Positions 21,200 through 33,654 of a stretch of 64,000 bases of DNA are shown here, in pieces (position 1 is the stretch's first letter; every line of letters begins with the position of its first letter). The position numbers and the translations under genes are program-made. Origin of the DNA: Eucalyptus grandis (lineage: Eukaryota > Streptophyta > Magnoliopsida > Myrtales > Myrtaceae); the NCBI RefSeq assembly GCF_016545825.1, contig NC_052621.1:15444410-15508409 (forward strand), given 5' to 3'. Below the pieces are notes generated by a model that saw only the letters and a program-made list of their open reading frames with translations, was not told the DNA's origin and did not search any database.

Positions 21200-23992
21200 T
21201 AGAGGTGGCAAATGGGTGGGTCGGGTCGAGTCGGGTATGGGTCGGGTCGAAAATGGGTTGACCCATATTCGACCCATTTAACCCGTTTTGACCCATATTA
21301 TTGTAATGTAAATATAATGACCCATACCCGACCCGACCCATATCCGACCCGACCCATATTGCTAAAACTTACTAATATTCTAAAAAAAAAAAACCCGTGC
21401 TCACTTTAAGCTATATGCTAATTGGATAAAAACCTCAAATTAAATTAAAAAATAGTAAATAAAATAAAAATTGTTAAAAAACCTATAAATTGAAATATTT
21501 ATGAGAATTGGACTATACACATGCTTCTCTTATTTAAAGTAAGCATACTATTGAGGTCAAATTATTTACTCACAAAATGAGTTCATCATCTTGATTAAGA
21601 TATGAAGCTAACATTTCCAGCCTTTTGAGTAAGAAATTCGTATGGTCTGATTAATTCTTCAGCACTGCAGAAAGATACTTCACTTCAATGTTTCCCCTCA
21701 ATAAGACAACTCCAAGACACAATTCTCAGCAACTCTACCAAGAACCAAATTATCTACCAAATAATAGATTGCCCCAAAACATAAGAGGCTTCAGATGCAG
21801 TATTGTTAAGACATTCCACATTCAAAACCAAGCAATCGATTGAAGCAGCACCTACTATGCACTTTTCAGCTTGTATGAGCTTGTCCGTGACAAACTGAGG
21901 ACTCCCGAATTCGCCAAGGCTGGCAAGATGAACTGGACTCACCACCACTCCCACATTGTTGCTCCCCTTGGTTGGCTCCTCAAACAGCACAGTCGCCCCT
22001 GCTTTATCCACCTTCAACTACAACAAAAAACTAAACCAGCAAAGAATCTCCTCTTGGGGAATCTCCTCAGTGGTTGCTGACAAACTGGGGCCTGCAAAAT
22101 AAGGGGGAATACGTCATAAACAGTGGGAGGGAAAACACGCCTTGGTAAAAAATGAATGGTTGGCTACATAAGAGAAAAAAGAGTAAGCCAGCTTCAGGCC
22201 AGTGCAGCAAAAGACTTGGTTCAAAGGCAAATTCAGGCAAGAACAAGAGACATCATCTTGAAGATTGTCACAGACGGAAAATCCATAAACCATAGGCTAA
22301 GATCCAGACAGCAACATAAAAATCTCCAACTCAGCCGAGTGACAAGTATAAACTACTTTGCCCATTTACAGGGAACACATCCACATGGAATTGCATAGTC
22401 CACACAATCTACAAAACACCGAAGCATAAACTGAGCATACAGCACCCTTCTCATAGGAGGACTCCCAAAAACACACTTGATGACAGATTTAAGACATACT
22501 GTTTTGCAAGAGAAACCAAAAAAAAAAAGGCATACTGTTTCTTAAAGCATCATCCTATCTGAAAAACATCTGAAAAGAAAAGATGATGCTTGTGAAAGTA
22601 AAAGACGACAGATTTAAGACTAAATGGTTGGGGTTTTTTAGTGTGGCCCATTCTAATGAACAGGATGTGACCTTTTACAAGTGCCATTGTATGAGACAAA
22701 AACTCCTCAATTCCACTAGACCGCAAGTGGAAACCACCATAGCTATTGCAAAGGATGAACAAATAATGCAATATTAAATGGTTCATCACGGGCAAAGCAC
22801 AGGGCTGATCCAGTATAATCTAGCCAAGAAAAGAACATGGATGCTATTTTAACATGAGAAACCATAGCATTGAGGTTTAGCAGATGAATTAATGGCTGTC
22901 TTATGACAGCCTTAAATATAGAGGTCCACCTATCACATTCAAATTATCCAATTTCCAGCACGGTGAAGTTCAATTAAAATGAATGTTACTTGGGAAAAAA
23001 AAGACACATCAGAAGAGCTTCTTATAATGTCATCATTTCTACAAAAAGAGATGCCATGAAATAGCACTATCTCTGCATGAAACTGTCCTGAGCAGCAAAG
23101 AATCTCCTACTCATACCTCAGAAGTCAAGACAATGACAAGGTAAATGCTGTAAGGCATAGCGATTTTCTCTAAATAAGCATCAACACCGCGATGAAACTG
23201 CATGCTAACTCCACCCGGTTTCTGAAGTCAAATGTGCCGGAATACTCATAGAAGTATATCAGAGACAGATAAACGTAGCAATTGAGGAGAAATTCTCCCT
23301 TGCGCCTAACCTACAACGAGCACCAAGCCCAGTTCACCAATTTCACTTCCCATGCCCATAAGAACCCGACCAACCCCAAGTTTCCCTCTTTATCCAAGCA
23401 ATTCGCAGAAAACAACATGTTGATCCAAAATAGCATAACCGCAAACGGAAAGGGATGGAAAAAAAAGGGGTTACCGATTGGTAGGCGGATTCGAGAGGGT
23501 GAGATCCGATGATCTCGCTCTTGACGCCTTGGAGGCCAAACCGCAGGGCATCGGCCCGGAAACCTCCGATTTCGTGGGCGAGCCGTAGAGGCGAGCAATG
23601 GAGGTGGGTGACGAAGCTCGTCGACCTTCGAGGGAGCGGCGGAGGCGAGCGGTGGAGGCAACTCGGAGGCTAGCCGCCGCGGCGAGTGGCGGAGGCGAGT
23701 GGCAGAAGCGGCGAGTGGCGGAGGTGGGTCGAAATGGGTCACTGTCACACTGACAAAGTCACGAAGAGTCAAAGACGAAAGGCAGTGTCGCGACTCGCTT
23801 TATGGCTTTAGGTTTTGAAAATGGGTCGAAAATCGGTCACAGAGTGTGACCCATTTTCGACCCATATTAGAATTGAACTTAAAATGGGTCACACGCTGTA
23901 ATGAGCCCATTACATCCTTCATAACCCATATACGACCCATAGTAAAAAATATGGGTCGCAAAATGGGTCCGTGACCCATTTTGCCACCTCTA
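21200..23992. mobile_element. hAT-type non-autonomous element with captured gene fragments
   Basis: The ends are inverted TAGAGGTGGCAAA, a typical hAT terminus. The 8-bp duplication CCAGCAAC flanks it (21192-21199 and 23993-24000), as expected for hAT. The sub-terminal regions are packed with ATGGGTCG/CGACCCAT motifs. The centre is ordinary gene-like DNA with no transposase. On the minus strand it includes a GC-rich exon-like segment (23520-23760), a leader-like stretch (23280-23520), and an exon-like segment at 21863-22017. Confidence 0.9.
21863..22017 (-). pseudogene. Captured exon resembling a PsbP-domain (thylakoid lumen) protein
   Basis: The minus strand shows an acceptor-like TTGTTGTAG at 22018-22026. 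An open stretch follows, containing DKAGATVLFEE, KGSNNVGVVVSPV, LASLGEFGSPQFV and DKLIQAEK, ending at a GTGCAT donor-like site near 21861. That residue pattern is what I associate with PsbP/PsbP-like proteins of the photosystem II lumenal side. I rely on memory for the match. The flanking introns are retained, so the copy came from genomic DNA rather than mRNA. Only one exon is recognisable, and the frame continues past the donor into nonsense. It lies inside the hAT element and is probably non-functional. Confidence 0.5.
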
Positions 23993-24000
23993 CCAGCAAC

Positions 24001-24420
24001 AATCGTCGACTGCGCCTCACTGTCGCCCAAGCCCGCCGAAGCCACGTGCCCATTCCCGCGCCCGCGCTAGCCAGTTGTGCGTCCACTGTCCCAAGCTATC
24101 ATCCACCGAAGCCAGCCATCGACTAGGCCACTTGGAAGCCACGTTGCCGTCGTTCCAACCGCCAGTTGTCACCGTTGAGCCCCTTTTCGTCGCCCGTCCA
24201 AGCCACCGTGCCGTTTCCTCACCATTCTAGCCAAGTTGAGCTGCTCGTCCAACTCCTCCAGCCCAATTCCAGAACTAAAGTTCCAAATGTGGGCTGAGGC
24301 TTTGTGGGCTTTTTTGGGCCCCTTTCGGATCTCCTTTGGCATTGCTGTTGACCCGAGTCTTGCCCACCGTCGCCGTGAACTCACCGACTCGCTAATCCGG
24401 TGAGTTTACTGGTAAACCTT
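24001..24420 (+). other. GC-rich exon-like segment of family-2 LTR ending in a donor-like site
   Basis: The CCGTCG/CCAGCC-rich sequence ends at CCGGTGAGTTTACTGG. A similar segment and donor (TCGATGAGTTTACTTG) occur in copy 2 near 43110-43130, and GGAGGTGAGTAGGTTT near 27535 in the third unit. Confidence 0.45.
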
Positions 24421-27400
24421 GCCTAGGAGGTTAATGATGCTTAGGGAGGGATTAAATTAAGTTAAGTTAGATTAGTGTAATCAATAGCTTGTTTAGTTAA
24501 ATTAGATTAGTTAAATTAGTCAATTAGGTGGTCAGTGAATGTAGTTAGCTTGTTTAGTATGTTGTTATGTAGCAAGGATGGTTAGAGTAATTTAATTAGT
24601 CAATTAGGTGGTCGATTAGTGTTTATAGCTTAATTAGGCATTTATTTAATTATTTTATGTTTATTTAATTAATTTTGTAATTAATTATTTATTATTTTCT
24701 AGAAATTATACCAGGACAGCCGATCGTTAGAATTTCGTGCTAATTGTCGTGGTGTAATTAGTTTATGCAATTGATTGTTAGATTGTGCAATTGAGTGATG
24801 ATTGTGATTTTGATTTATTATTTCAAAAATATGAAATTTTAGGTATTTAGTCAGAAAATACATGGTGTCGGTTTTTAACGCCAAAAAATGGTTTTTTTTT
24901 TTTAGTATTTTATCAAATAGTGAGATTTTTAAAAGGAAATATATCACTTTTTATGGATTGATTTGACCATGTACCCACAGATGATTATTTTACCGAGTGT
25001 TTTTAATACGAAAAAAATTGGCAAAGTTCATTATCTTAATTGACGCATTTAAGTGCAAAGCGCAATGTCCTTGGCCGGGATTAGATAGTCATGTGATAAT
25101 TATGAGAACCCGTCCCCAATGTGCGTCGAGTGGACGATGCTCCTATATGGAATGCCTCACATCAACGGATGCCGGATCGCGATAGAGGCTGGGTCGAAGC
25201 TCCTTCGGGAATACCATCTAGAGGCAGATGTTGATGTGCTCAAGGGATGAGATAATGCTCGGTTACACCAAAAGAGTGCTGAATGTTGAGTATGCCATGC
25301 CCGTAAGGCAATAATAAATTGAAACGCATGAATAAGTGTGTTTAACTGCACCTGATTGTGGGACAAAATTGTGTGGCACGGAATGAGACATGTCATAACG
25401 ATTTGGTCTTATAATCGGGACCCTATGATTGATTGGTTTGAAAGTGAGATGTTCCAATTGATGAGTGCATTACTATATGTATTTGTTATATGAACTGTAC
25501 TGATGTGCAGGAAGGAACTGATGCGAGGTGAGTCTTGTGGGATGTGTGGTTAGACTGCCTCTAGGCATATTTCATTCCTAATTGAGATTTAGGGTGTGAA
25601 CTCGTTGAGACATTGTCTCATCTCGTCGTAGTTTAACTTTTTATAGGTCCCTAAATGGAGGCTCATCCGGTTCATTTTGGACAACCTCGGGAGTATACCA
25701 ACGCCCCTGTCCCCGGGACGTTGTGGGAGAGAGAGTAGCTGACCCACTTGACTGTGTCGTGGTAGATCCGGACCCCAAGTAGATAGGGTTCGGGGTAGGG
25801 TTAGTTAGGGAGTTCTTTTTTAGACCGTGATTTTTGTAAGGCTGACCTACTTGTTTATATAAGTGTGTTTGTGAAAATTTGTTATCCTGCTTTTCTATCC
25901 CAAGTTGATTGTTGTTTGGAGATTGTTTATTTCGCTTCCAAATGTGCATAAATCGATTGGGTCGAGGACGCGTTCTGGGATGTTGCAAATTAGTCGACCA
26001 TTGAAGGATGTGCGCATGCTCGAAGATCGGGGCATGACAATAGCAGTGCCAATGAGGCACTGTTGCTAAGGCTTAGTGACCGGCAAAGGAGGAAAAATAG
26101 AAAATGTGACATTCACAAAATTCAACCATATTCGGGATATGATAAGAGGTTTGCTTTTACTAATGCGCCCATTGGCAAAGTTAGACTTTGAATTGGTTCG
26201 TGAATCATTCAAGAGTATTAAAATTATTGGAAAAGTAATTTGGGATTTCGATGTGCACGACCAAAGAACTCAACCATGGATTGACAATTCGACCATAAGG
26301 ATCGATGAAGGACAATCTTATGCTGTTTCAAGCCGATCCAGGATTGGTTATAAATTGTTTTGATAATAGCATATAATTGGATTGCAGGCGATTCCGCACA
26401 ATTACTATATTAATTACGAACGACCCTAAACCAATTCCAAATGATCATGTACTTTGGAACGAGCAATTAACCCCTCACGATTACATGACAATCGAGAATC
26501 ATCCATGGATTGAAAATGGCTTAAATGTGGTTTGACATCGAATCAACCACAGGTCGAACTCACGAAACCCCTAATGGACGCCTGTTGGTTTTAATTATGC
26601 TAAAGCCGTATTCGATCAATTTCAACCATAAATTCTAATCCATTTAAGAGTATCGAACATTAGAAGATTAAGAGACAACCATGGAACATTGCTTAATCAA
26701 ATTTTTTATTTATTGGTAGACCATGAATTTTTGGATAAATGAAATTGGCCGAAAATTGGAAGCCCAAAAGGGGCCCACGAATTTGAAAAGGCCCAATGGA
26801 CTACATTTCCTTTAAAATTCGGCTATAAGGGCCCAATAGGTGGAACAATTTTCCCCTTTAAGGCCCATTTTGAGCTCATTTAGGCCCATTAAGTTGTTAA
26901 GACCCAAATTGGATGAAATAAGCCCAAGCCCAAGTTCATCAAGCCCAAAGACAAGCCATTAAGACAATTAGGCCATTTTGGGCTTGGCCCATGTGTGTGA
27001 ATAGTGACCTGCATGAATAGTGCATGTGAACACTAACCTAGTTTCTAGAAGATTTTTACTTTTGTGGTAACATGGAGGGATGGGATTTCTTCTTGCTTCC
27101 CAAGTTAAAATGGAGGGCCAAGATGTGTTCTTGCTCCCCAAGTTAGGACATTAAGTCAAGGAGCATTAAAAGGCCAACTTCTTCCCTAAGTTTTCCTTTT
27201 CTTTCCTCAAGTCTCTCACTTTCTCTCTCTACCTCTCCCTTTGGACGAATTTTCCTCCATCTTTCTCCTTCATCTCATACCCATTTCTCTCACTTTTCCC
27301 TCTTGGTTGTGGTGGCCGTGAGCTGCCGTCCACTGTTCAGCTCACTGGGCTACCCTTGCCACGAGATCTCGCTATGCTGTCATTCTCTCATGTTGGCTAT

Positions 27401-28179
27401 GAGTCCCTAGCCCTTGCTGGACCTCCCTCAAGTCGTGTGCTGTCGTTCTTTTGCTATTGTAGCCTTCACCGTGAGCCGCCATCACCTATGAGCCTTGCCA
27501 CAGTCACCACTGCATGCCATAGCCTAGTTTTTGGAGGTGAGTAGGTTTCTAACCCTTCATTAGGGTGGTAATTACGCTAAAGAGTAGGATTATGATTAGT
27601 TTAAAGTTAATGGTAATTAGATCATGTGATAGCTGGATTAAAGTGATAAGTAGTGATGATAGGCTATCACGATAAGCGATAAGTGGTTGCAACAAGTTAT
27701 CGAGATAAGTGATAGTTAGATGTGATAAGTTATCATGATAGGCTATCATTAGATGGGATAAGTTATCATTATATGCTATTATTAGAAGTGATAAGCTATA
27801 TTGATTGTGATAAGTGCGTATTATGTTGTGGTTTTTAATGTGATATGCCTTTAATATATCCTTCTTTTAATGATAGTAGATGCTCATGCAATTCCAAAGT
27901 TGAAAAGGGTAAGTATTCGTAGAAGACTATTTTGAAAGGTAATATGCCAAGATTATTCGATTTGATATTGTCATTGGAAGTGATTTGTGATGTTATTGGA
28001 TGTACTTGATCTATGTGATGATCAGTATTCATGGCAATGTTTTATGTGTGTTAATTGGAAGTAGTCTTTACACATATATTCATTGTCCATGGTTGATGCA
28101 TGAGAACACCTCGAGCCTCCGAGACGGGATGTATGATGGCTCTTGGACGTGTGTGGAAGCACACCGAGTCAAGTCTCTC

Positions 28180-28420
28180 TCTTGGATTGGCGATACTAAG
28201 GAGTATCGTTCCCAAACCAAGTTCGGTACTATATCGGTGATCATGTCACGACCAGTCGATCCCTTCTTGGCCTTGTTGTGATGTTGAAATGTATCGTTTC
28301 CAAGCTAAGTTTGGTACTAGGCTGGTAATCATGTCACGACAGATTGGTCCTTTCGTGGTCTTGGTGTGATTTCGAGGCGTATTGTTTCCAATCCGGATTG
28401 GACTTAGGTCGGTGCTCAAC
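28180..28420 (+). repeat. Tandem units of about 100 bp
   Basis: Two to three imperfect copies of the 'gtatcgtttccaa...ccaagttcggtact...atcatgtcacgac' block. Confidence 0.65.
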
Positions 28421-28885
28421 GTATCGTGTCAAACCATGGATTCTCATTTCGTGCTCGGCATATTTTATTGATGTAGTTTTGATATATCATGAGACATACT
28501 CTGCTTGACACGCCATTGAGGCATTCATACTTGACTAAAGAGAAAGATTAGAATGAGCTTGAGTAGTGGTATGCTCGTGTGATCACATAAATGCCCTAAT
28601 GTGTATCATTATGTAAGGTGATGGTTCCATCCTGATGTGTATGATTATGCGGGACGATACTCGATTAATGGAATGAGCTTGAATGCCCCCAAGTCAACAG
28701 GATGTCATTCGTGGATGGATTTCGGAATGAAGCTTCTTAATGGAATGCTATCCTGAGGTGAATGAATACGTGGGATGTTGCTATGCTTGATGGGGTGAGA
28801 TGATGCCCTATTACGCCAGATGACTACAAACCTTCGGGTTGGCCTTGGGCCCTAAGTGGTCGTAATAATCTGAATGTATGATCTC

Positions 28886-29370
28886 GAGGGTAGTATGGTA
28901 GTATAGGATGTCATGATATTCTCGAGACGCCTGTGTGCAATGTTCATGAGTGTTGAATGCATAATATGAAAGAGACGTTATGACTTGCACAAGTGTGGCA
29001 TGAAGATATATGAATTGCATGAGACCCGTACTTGAATGAAATATCATACTAGTGGCTTATATGGCACGTGCATGCTCGATTAATCCTGCCTATGAAATAA
29101 AGAAGTATATGTATTTGTATGCTTGTGATGGGTTTTGAGGATAGCATGGTAGTATGGGATGCCATGATACTCGTGAGACGTTAACGTGTGTAAAGTGCAT
29201 GAATGCTGAATGCATATGATGAGAATGATATCATAGTTTGCACATGTGTGGCATGGCTATAAATGACTTACATGAGAAAAATGCATGAATTAAATGTCAT
29301 TTCAGTGAATTATGTGGCACATGCATGCTCTCATCAACCATATTTATGAATTGAGACGCATAATGAAGTC
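28886..29370 (+). repeat. Direct duplication, two units of about 240 bp
   Basis: Both halves carry GTATGGTAGTAT, ATGCCATGATACTC or its variant, GAATGCTGAATGCATA or its variant, TGTGGCATG and GTGCATGCTC in the same order (units near 28886-29130 and 29138-29365). Confidence 0.75.
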
Positions 29371-29557
29371 CTGTAGGTCGATGTTTGAGTCAAAACGACA
29401 CGAATAAAGTTGTCGATTCGTATGCCTTTGATTAGGACTCGAGAGATTTAGGTTGTTGCATGGTGCATGGAATTATTGTTATTCATGTCTGGATTATTAA
29501 ATTGTAAACATTGTATACTTAATGGAATGGTGCACTCACATAGTTATTGTTTATTCT

Positions 29558-32500
29558 TGACACCTAAATTTTGGCGGCCCGTTTATTTATTTATTGCATA
29601 GAAAATTAGGGGTTAATTTTATCCCTAGAAAAATATTAATTGCATAGCATATAGTTTTAGGTGTATTTATTTTTTTACATTGGGCCGGTGAAAGATAGGT
29701 TCGAATTAGCAGTTCTAAGCTTTAAATTGACAGGTCGGACTAAACCCACAAAGCGAGCAAATTCGCCCAAGCCCGTTTCTTTTTTAATCTAAGATTATCT
29801 TGTGAAAAATAGAAATTTGAAATTTTCGGGATACAATTAATTTGGATAGGGCAAGTGGATAAGCAAATATTGCGTTTGGCAAAACAAATATTGTGTTTAA
29901 AAAAGAATCTTCATGGATATCGGTTTCGAAAAATTAAAAACTTAATCGGTGGCCTATAAATAGGTTTGTTCGCATAGGGTTTTGGAGGCCACACATTGAA
30001 TTTATGGCCGCACTAGGGTGTTTTTCTCTCGTTTTTTTAGGTAAAAAATTTAACAGAAAAAGAGAGAAATTTTCCATTGGTTTCGTTCCTTCATTAGGGG
30101 GTTTCTGTGACAAAAAAAGTAAAAAAAAAAAAAGCAGCAACAGTGATAGCATAAGGGGGGACGTGAGTATGTCCAGCAGCAGGGAAAAGAGGAAAAAGTA
30201 GAGCACTGTTCATCCTCTTCCCCCTAGACTCGCTAGAGTCTACTGTTCGCAAGCTAGCACCAGCAGCTAAGCCCCCAACCTTTGAGCAGTACTGGAGCAC
30301 TGCCTCACCGCGTGACCACCGCCGTCCACTGCAACCACGTAGCCACTCCTGTTCCACCCTGCGACGCTGCTGCCGCCCCTGCTCGTTCGCAACAGCCCGA
30401 CACCTCTAACCACCTGTTGATCTCGCTCGTCGATGCTTGCTACAAACCGAGCCAAAGCCTGCCACGCCTGACACCTTTGGCTGCCCCTCACTGCGACACA
30501 GCTACTGCTCGCTACAGGTGACCTGCGACACCTTACTCGATTCCAGGCGCTACTTGCGCCTGACTCACCTCTGCCTAACGCCTGTTGAAGCCACAACGAC
30601 CTACCGCCTTAGCCACTGCCGCTTAGTCGCACCTGAACGCCGACCACTGCCATCGCCGTTCTTGTGCTTGCGCAATCTGCCTTTGTTGCATCTCTATGCA
30701 GATTTTCCACTGCATGGTTGCCGATCTTCCTCCTGTCGATCGCACATTCGCCACCACAGTGACCCGCGATGCTAGAGTCGTACGCCACACCTTTGTTTTT
30801 GTTCCGCCACTGGTTTACCCCTCGCCGCGACTAAGTGCTGCTGCCGTCGCTACGCCTCCGCCAGATCCAGATCTGAGCCGGACCTTTACCTGTCGCGAGC
30901 ACTCGAGCAGCACAGCCCCGTCGTCCGCAGCCAGCCCTAGCACCACACCTCACGCCTGAGCGACACCCGGCCACCTTCACCCTAAGCCCACTCGCCGCCG
31001 GTGCGCCTATTGTGCTCTCGTCGGAGTTCCTCACTGATAAATCCTCTCACTGGCAACAACCAGCAGATTTGCTTGGAAAAAAAAAAAAGAGCAAATTAGT
31101 TAGTTTTTTCCTTGTATTTGCTTTTTTTTTTTTTTTTTTTTTTACTTTACTTTGTTTTTAGTAGAATTATTCCTTAATGTAAGATTGAGAATTGTCGACA
31201 TGAAATTGGGTCTGAAATTTTAATTAACATTCCGATTTTCGCGCCCGAAATCCGACTCACAATCTCTTGCCAAATCGTCAATCTGATCTCATGCTTGAGA
31301 TTCGATTCGCCATTTAATTTAAAATTGGCCAACTCGATCTCATGTGCGAGATATGGTTCATAATTTGTGAATATCAATATTATCCTGCTTGATTTGCTGT
31401 CGTGGTGTTTAAATCAATTTTATTTTTGTAAAAGAAAAAATTAAAAAAAAAATTGAATTAGGATTAGGTTCGTTTTAGAATATTCATAGTCTTAGGGTTA
31501 TCTTGCTTGTCTAGAATTGCAATCTTATTTCGAATTTTTAAATAAAAAATCCAAAAAAAAATGCGTTCATTTAGGATGTTAGTTTTCTTTAATTTAAATG
31601 GCACGCTTAATTATTTGGCAATTTTAAATTTCGAATTTTACAAAGAAAAATACAAAAAATCATGCACCACGTAGAATTAGGGCATCATTGGCACGTCATT
31701 GCATATTAGGTTGAATGCATGTTTAAGTTTTATTTAGATAGATCATTTTAGATAGATTGCATTTTAGGTTAGAGATTAATGGGTTAAGATAAAATTCTAG
31801 TTTAAATTACAATTTGGCTTAACCTAATTCCTAATACAAATTGAATAGAATCTTAATCTAGCTAGATAATCTTTGCATTTTTATAATTTCCAATTTCATG
31901 AAAAATACAAAAAAAAATTGCCTTAGAATTAATCAATTTCATTCTTTAGGATAGACTACATTTTATTTATGTCATATTGCCATGCCATATCATTACATGT
32001 TAGATTAGTAACATTGCATTACATGTAGATTAGATTCTCATTAAGAAAAGCAAAAACAAAAATTGGGTAATTGCGTGTTAATTAGAAATCATATTTAGGA
32101 TAGTCGATGTGAATTATGATATAACATTGCAGATGCTTTCATTGCTATGAGGTAAGTCCTGCAATTTATTCATCATTTTCTTGGGTGTTAAATTGGTGGC
32201 TTGCACACCTGCATGAACACCTCACATATTAGAGAATTAAAATCAATTCAAGCTGCTTACAAAATATTTTTTCAAAATAAAAGAGAAAGGTACCGAAAGG
32301 GTGTTAGAGAAATCTAGCGTAATCAAGTCCCCGAACTTACAATCTTTGGTTCGTAGGAGTAAAGTAAGTCTCCCAATATTTTACTTAGGTATTTAATCAA
32401 CCTACCATAAACTGATTAGTCGCAACTCCTAATTAAAAATCAATTGCATGTTAAGAACGTGAACCTAAGTCGTGAATTGGTATAGGCTTGGGAGAGCCCA

Positions 32501-32568
32501 AGCTAAATTTAGGTTTAGCAATCCATTAGCCAAACTCTAGGTGGTTCACCTGAAAATTTGGTCGTAAT
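29558..32568 (+). repeat. Large LTR of a Tat/Ogre-like Ty3/gypsy element
   Basis: It begins TGACACCTAAATTTTGG, and a related inverted block (CCTGAAAATTTGGTCG) ends it just before a PBS at 32573. A good TATA box TATAAATA lies at 29955-29962, followed by a leader-like stretch and a Pro/Thr/Cys-rich GC segment (30200-31030) full of short overlapping frames that I do not call. Poly-T and AT-rich DNA make up the rest. The exact 3' end is uncertain by a few bases. Confidence 0.68.
29955..29962 (+). promoter_or_regulatory. TATA box of the Tat-like LTR
   Basis: TATAAATA in GGCCTATAAATAGG, upstream of an AGGGTTTTGGAGG leader-like sequence. Confidence 0.6.
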
Positions 32569-32572
32569 AGCT

Positions 32573-32590
32573 TGGCGACTCCGCTGGGGA
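32573..32590 (+). other. Primer-binding site, Tat/Ogre type
   Basis: TGGCGACTCCGCTGGGGA follows the LTR end. I recall this PBS (tRNA-Arg-like) from Tat/Ogre lineage elements. The tRNA identity is from memory. Confidence 0.75.
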
Positions 32591-33654
32591 TTTGAGTTAA
32601 AACTCTTAGTAGACTTAGGCCAATTTTTCTTTTCTTTTGAAAAATGGTTTTTGCTTGGCAGTGAGGATCCCAGATACGTGCATAACATTTAAGGTGTTAA
32701 ATGTTCTTGCAAATTTTGAGGTATAAGGGGAGTAGTAATTGCTAACCCTTGTCTTGCTGGTTGGAGTTAGGATGAATGTTTTAAATTCAAGTTATTGAAG
32801 TGTTGTTGTTTGATTTAATCTGTCGTGAATGCATTACATTTGCACTACACTTTTGCACACATAACCCACCGCCGGACCTGGGCTGCATAGGATTATCTAG
32901 GATGGTATTGAGATGGAAACCACTCCAACCGCATGCTCACGGTACGAGTCACCCATCTCAATTCCGAAGTTTCTTTTATGGTGTCAAGAGTACCCACCTC
33001 GGTCCGCATGCCCGCGACCCGGGATGGCTCTTTGACCAAACCGGAGTCATGAGAACTCGACATAGTCCACAAGCCCGTGGCTAGTTTGATGATCCTTGTG
33101 GCTTCACCTTGATAAGCCTTATAGATTAGAAATTGAGCCTCACATCTCATGTGCATGTCTATGTGATTGCCATTAATTTTCCTTGGTGAAGTAAGTCTTC
33201 TATCTCTATACCATGCCATTTATTTTGTCATACTTTTGGTCGGTCCATGACAATTTAGGTCAATGATTAATTTAATTCATTTGTCAATCAAAAATGAAAT
33301 GACGAAATTGCCATACAATGAATCATTTGGAAAATCAAAAAATTGGAAATTCGTTTTCAATTCATGTCATTATCGTTTTTGTTAAGAGGTTTCAAATTTC
33401 TATTTTTCCTAATTCATGTTTGGGAAATTTTGTCCCTACTAAGGCATCCCATGTTCTTATTTTCCTCGTCCATTTTTAGGGAATCCTCCTCATGTGTGGA
33501 CATTTCGTGCCTAAAAAATAGATTGTTGTCATGGATCGGCTCTCTCATTACACCTTGTACTTACATATTTTCATTCATTTACATTAGATGATAACGGATC
33601 TCTCACGTTTGCCTATCATTACGTGATCAAGAGCTAGAATGGCTGATGAAACTG
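32591..33654 (+). other. Leader of the Tat-like element, then unassigned sequence
   Basis: The leader holds CCGGACCTGGGCTGCATAGG and a 'cggtacgagtcacccatctc' block in the style of such leaders. No gag frame is reached before the deleted gypsy copy at 33655. Confidence 0.5.

Larger units (their letters stand above)
18886..26039 (+). mobile_element. Large LTR, family 2, copy 1, split by a MULE and a hAT element
   Basis: It starts TGTCACAGC and ends GGGGCATGACA, with a near-matching 5-bp duplication (ACAGC at 18881-18885, ATAGC at 26040-26044). It aligns with the LTR at 41840-44200, for example at GAAGCTGTTAAGGAATTT, GTGTGGGTGATTC and ACCGATTTTTCTGTCATTT. Without the two insertions it is about 3.1 kb. 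It contains a Pro/Ala-rich GC segment (24000-24400), then a donor-like GGTGAGTTTACTGGTAAAC, an AT-rich stretch, and a tail shared with copy 2. No internal region follows, so it is probably a solo LTR. Confidence 0.68.
26105..29557 (+). mobile_element. Third large LTR-like unit, 3' end cut by the next element
   Basis: It starts TGTGACATTCACAAAATTC, resembling the other large LTRs (TGTGACATTTTGAATTTCC at 41840). It shows the same gene-like plan: U3, CATTAAAAGG near 27171 as a possible TATA box, a CT-rich leader (27190-27300), a coding-like GC segment (27300-27530) and a donor-like GGAGGTGAGTAGG near 27535. AT-rich DNA and tandem repeats follow. It reaches GTGCACTCACATAG near 29531, the place equivalent to the GTACTCACC block before the ORF in LTR-A/B, and is interrupted there. 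No duplication was identified. Confidence 0.5.

Noticed and set aside
23311..23772. 153-codon minus-strand frame as an independent gene
   Set aside because: Lies inside the hAT element and fuses a repeat-rich GC part to leader-like DNA; better read as captured non-coding or chimeric sequence.
30282..30959. Several Pro/Thr/Cys-rich frames that could be exons
   Set aside because: They overlap, change frame, lack recognisable domains, and lie within the leader part of a large LTR.
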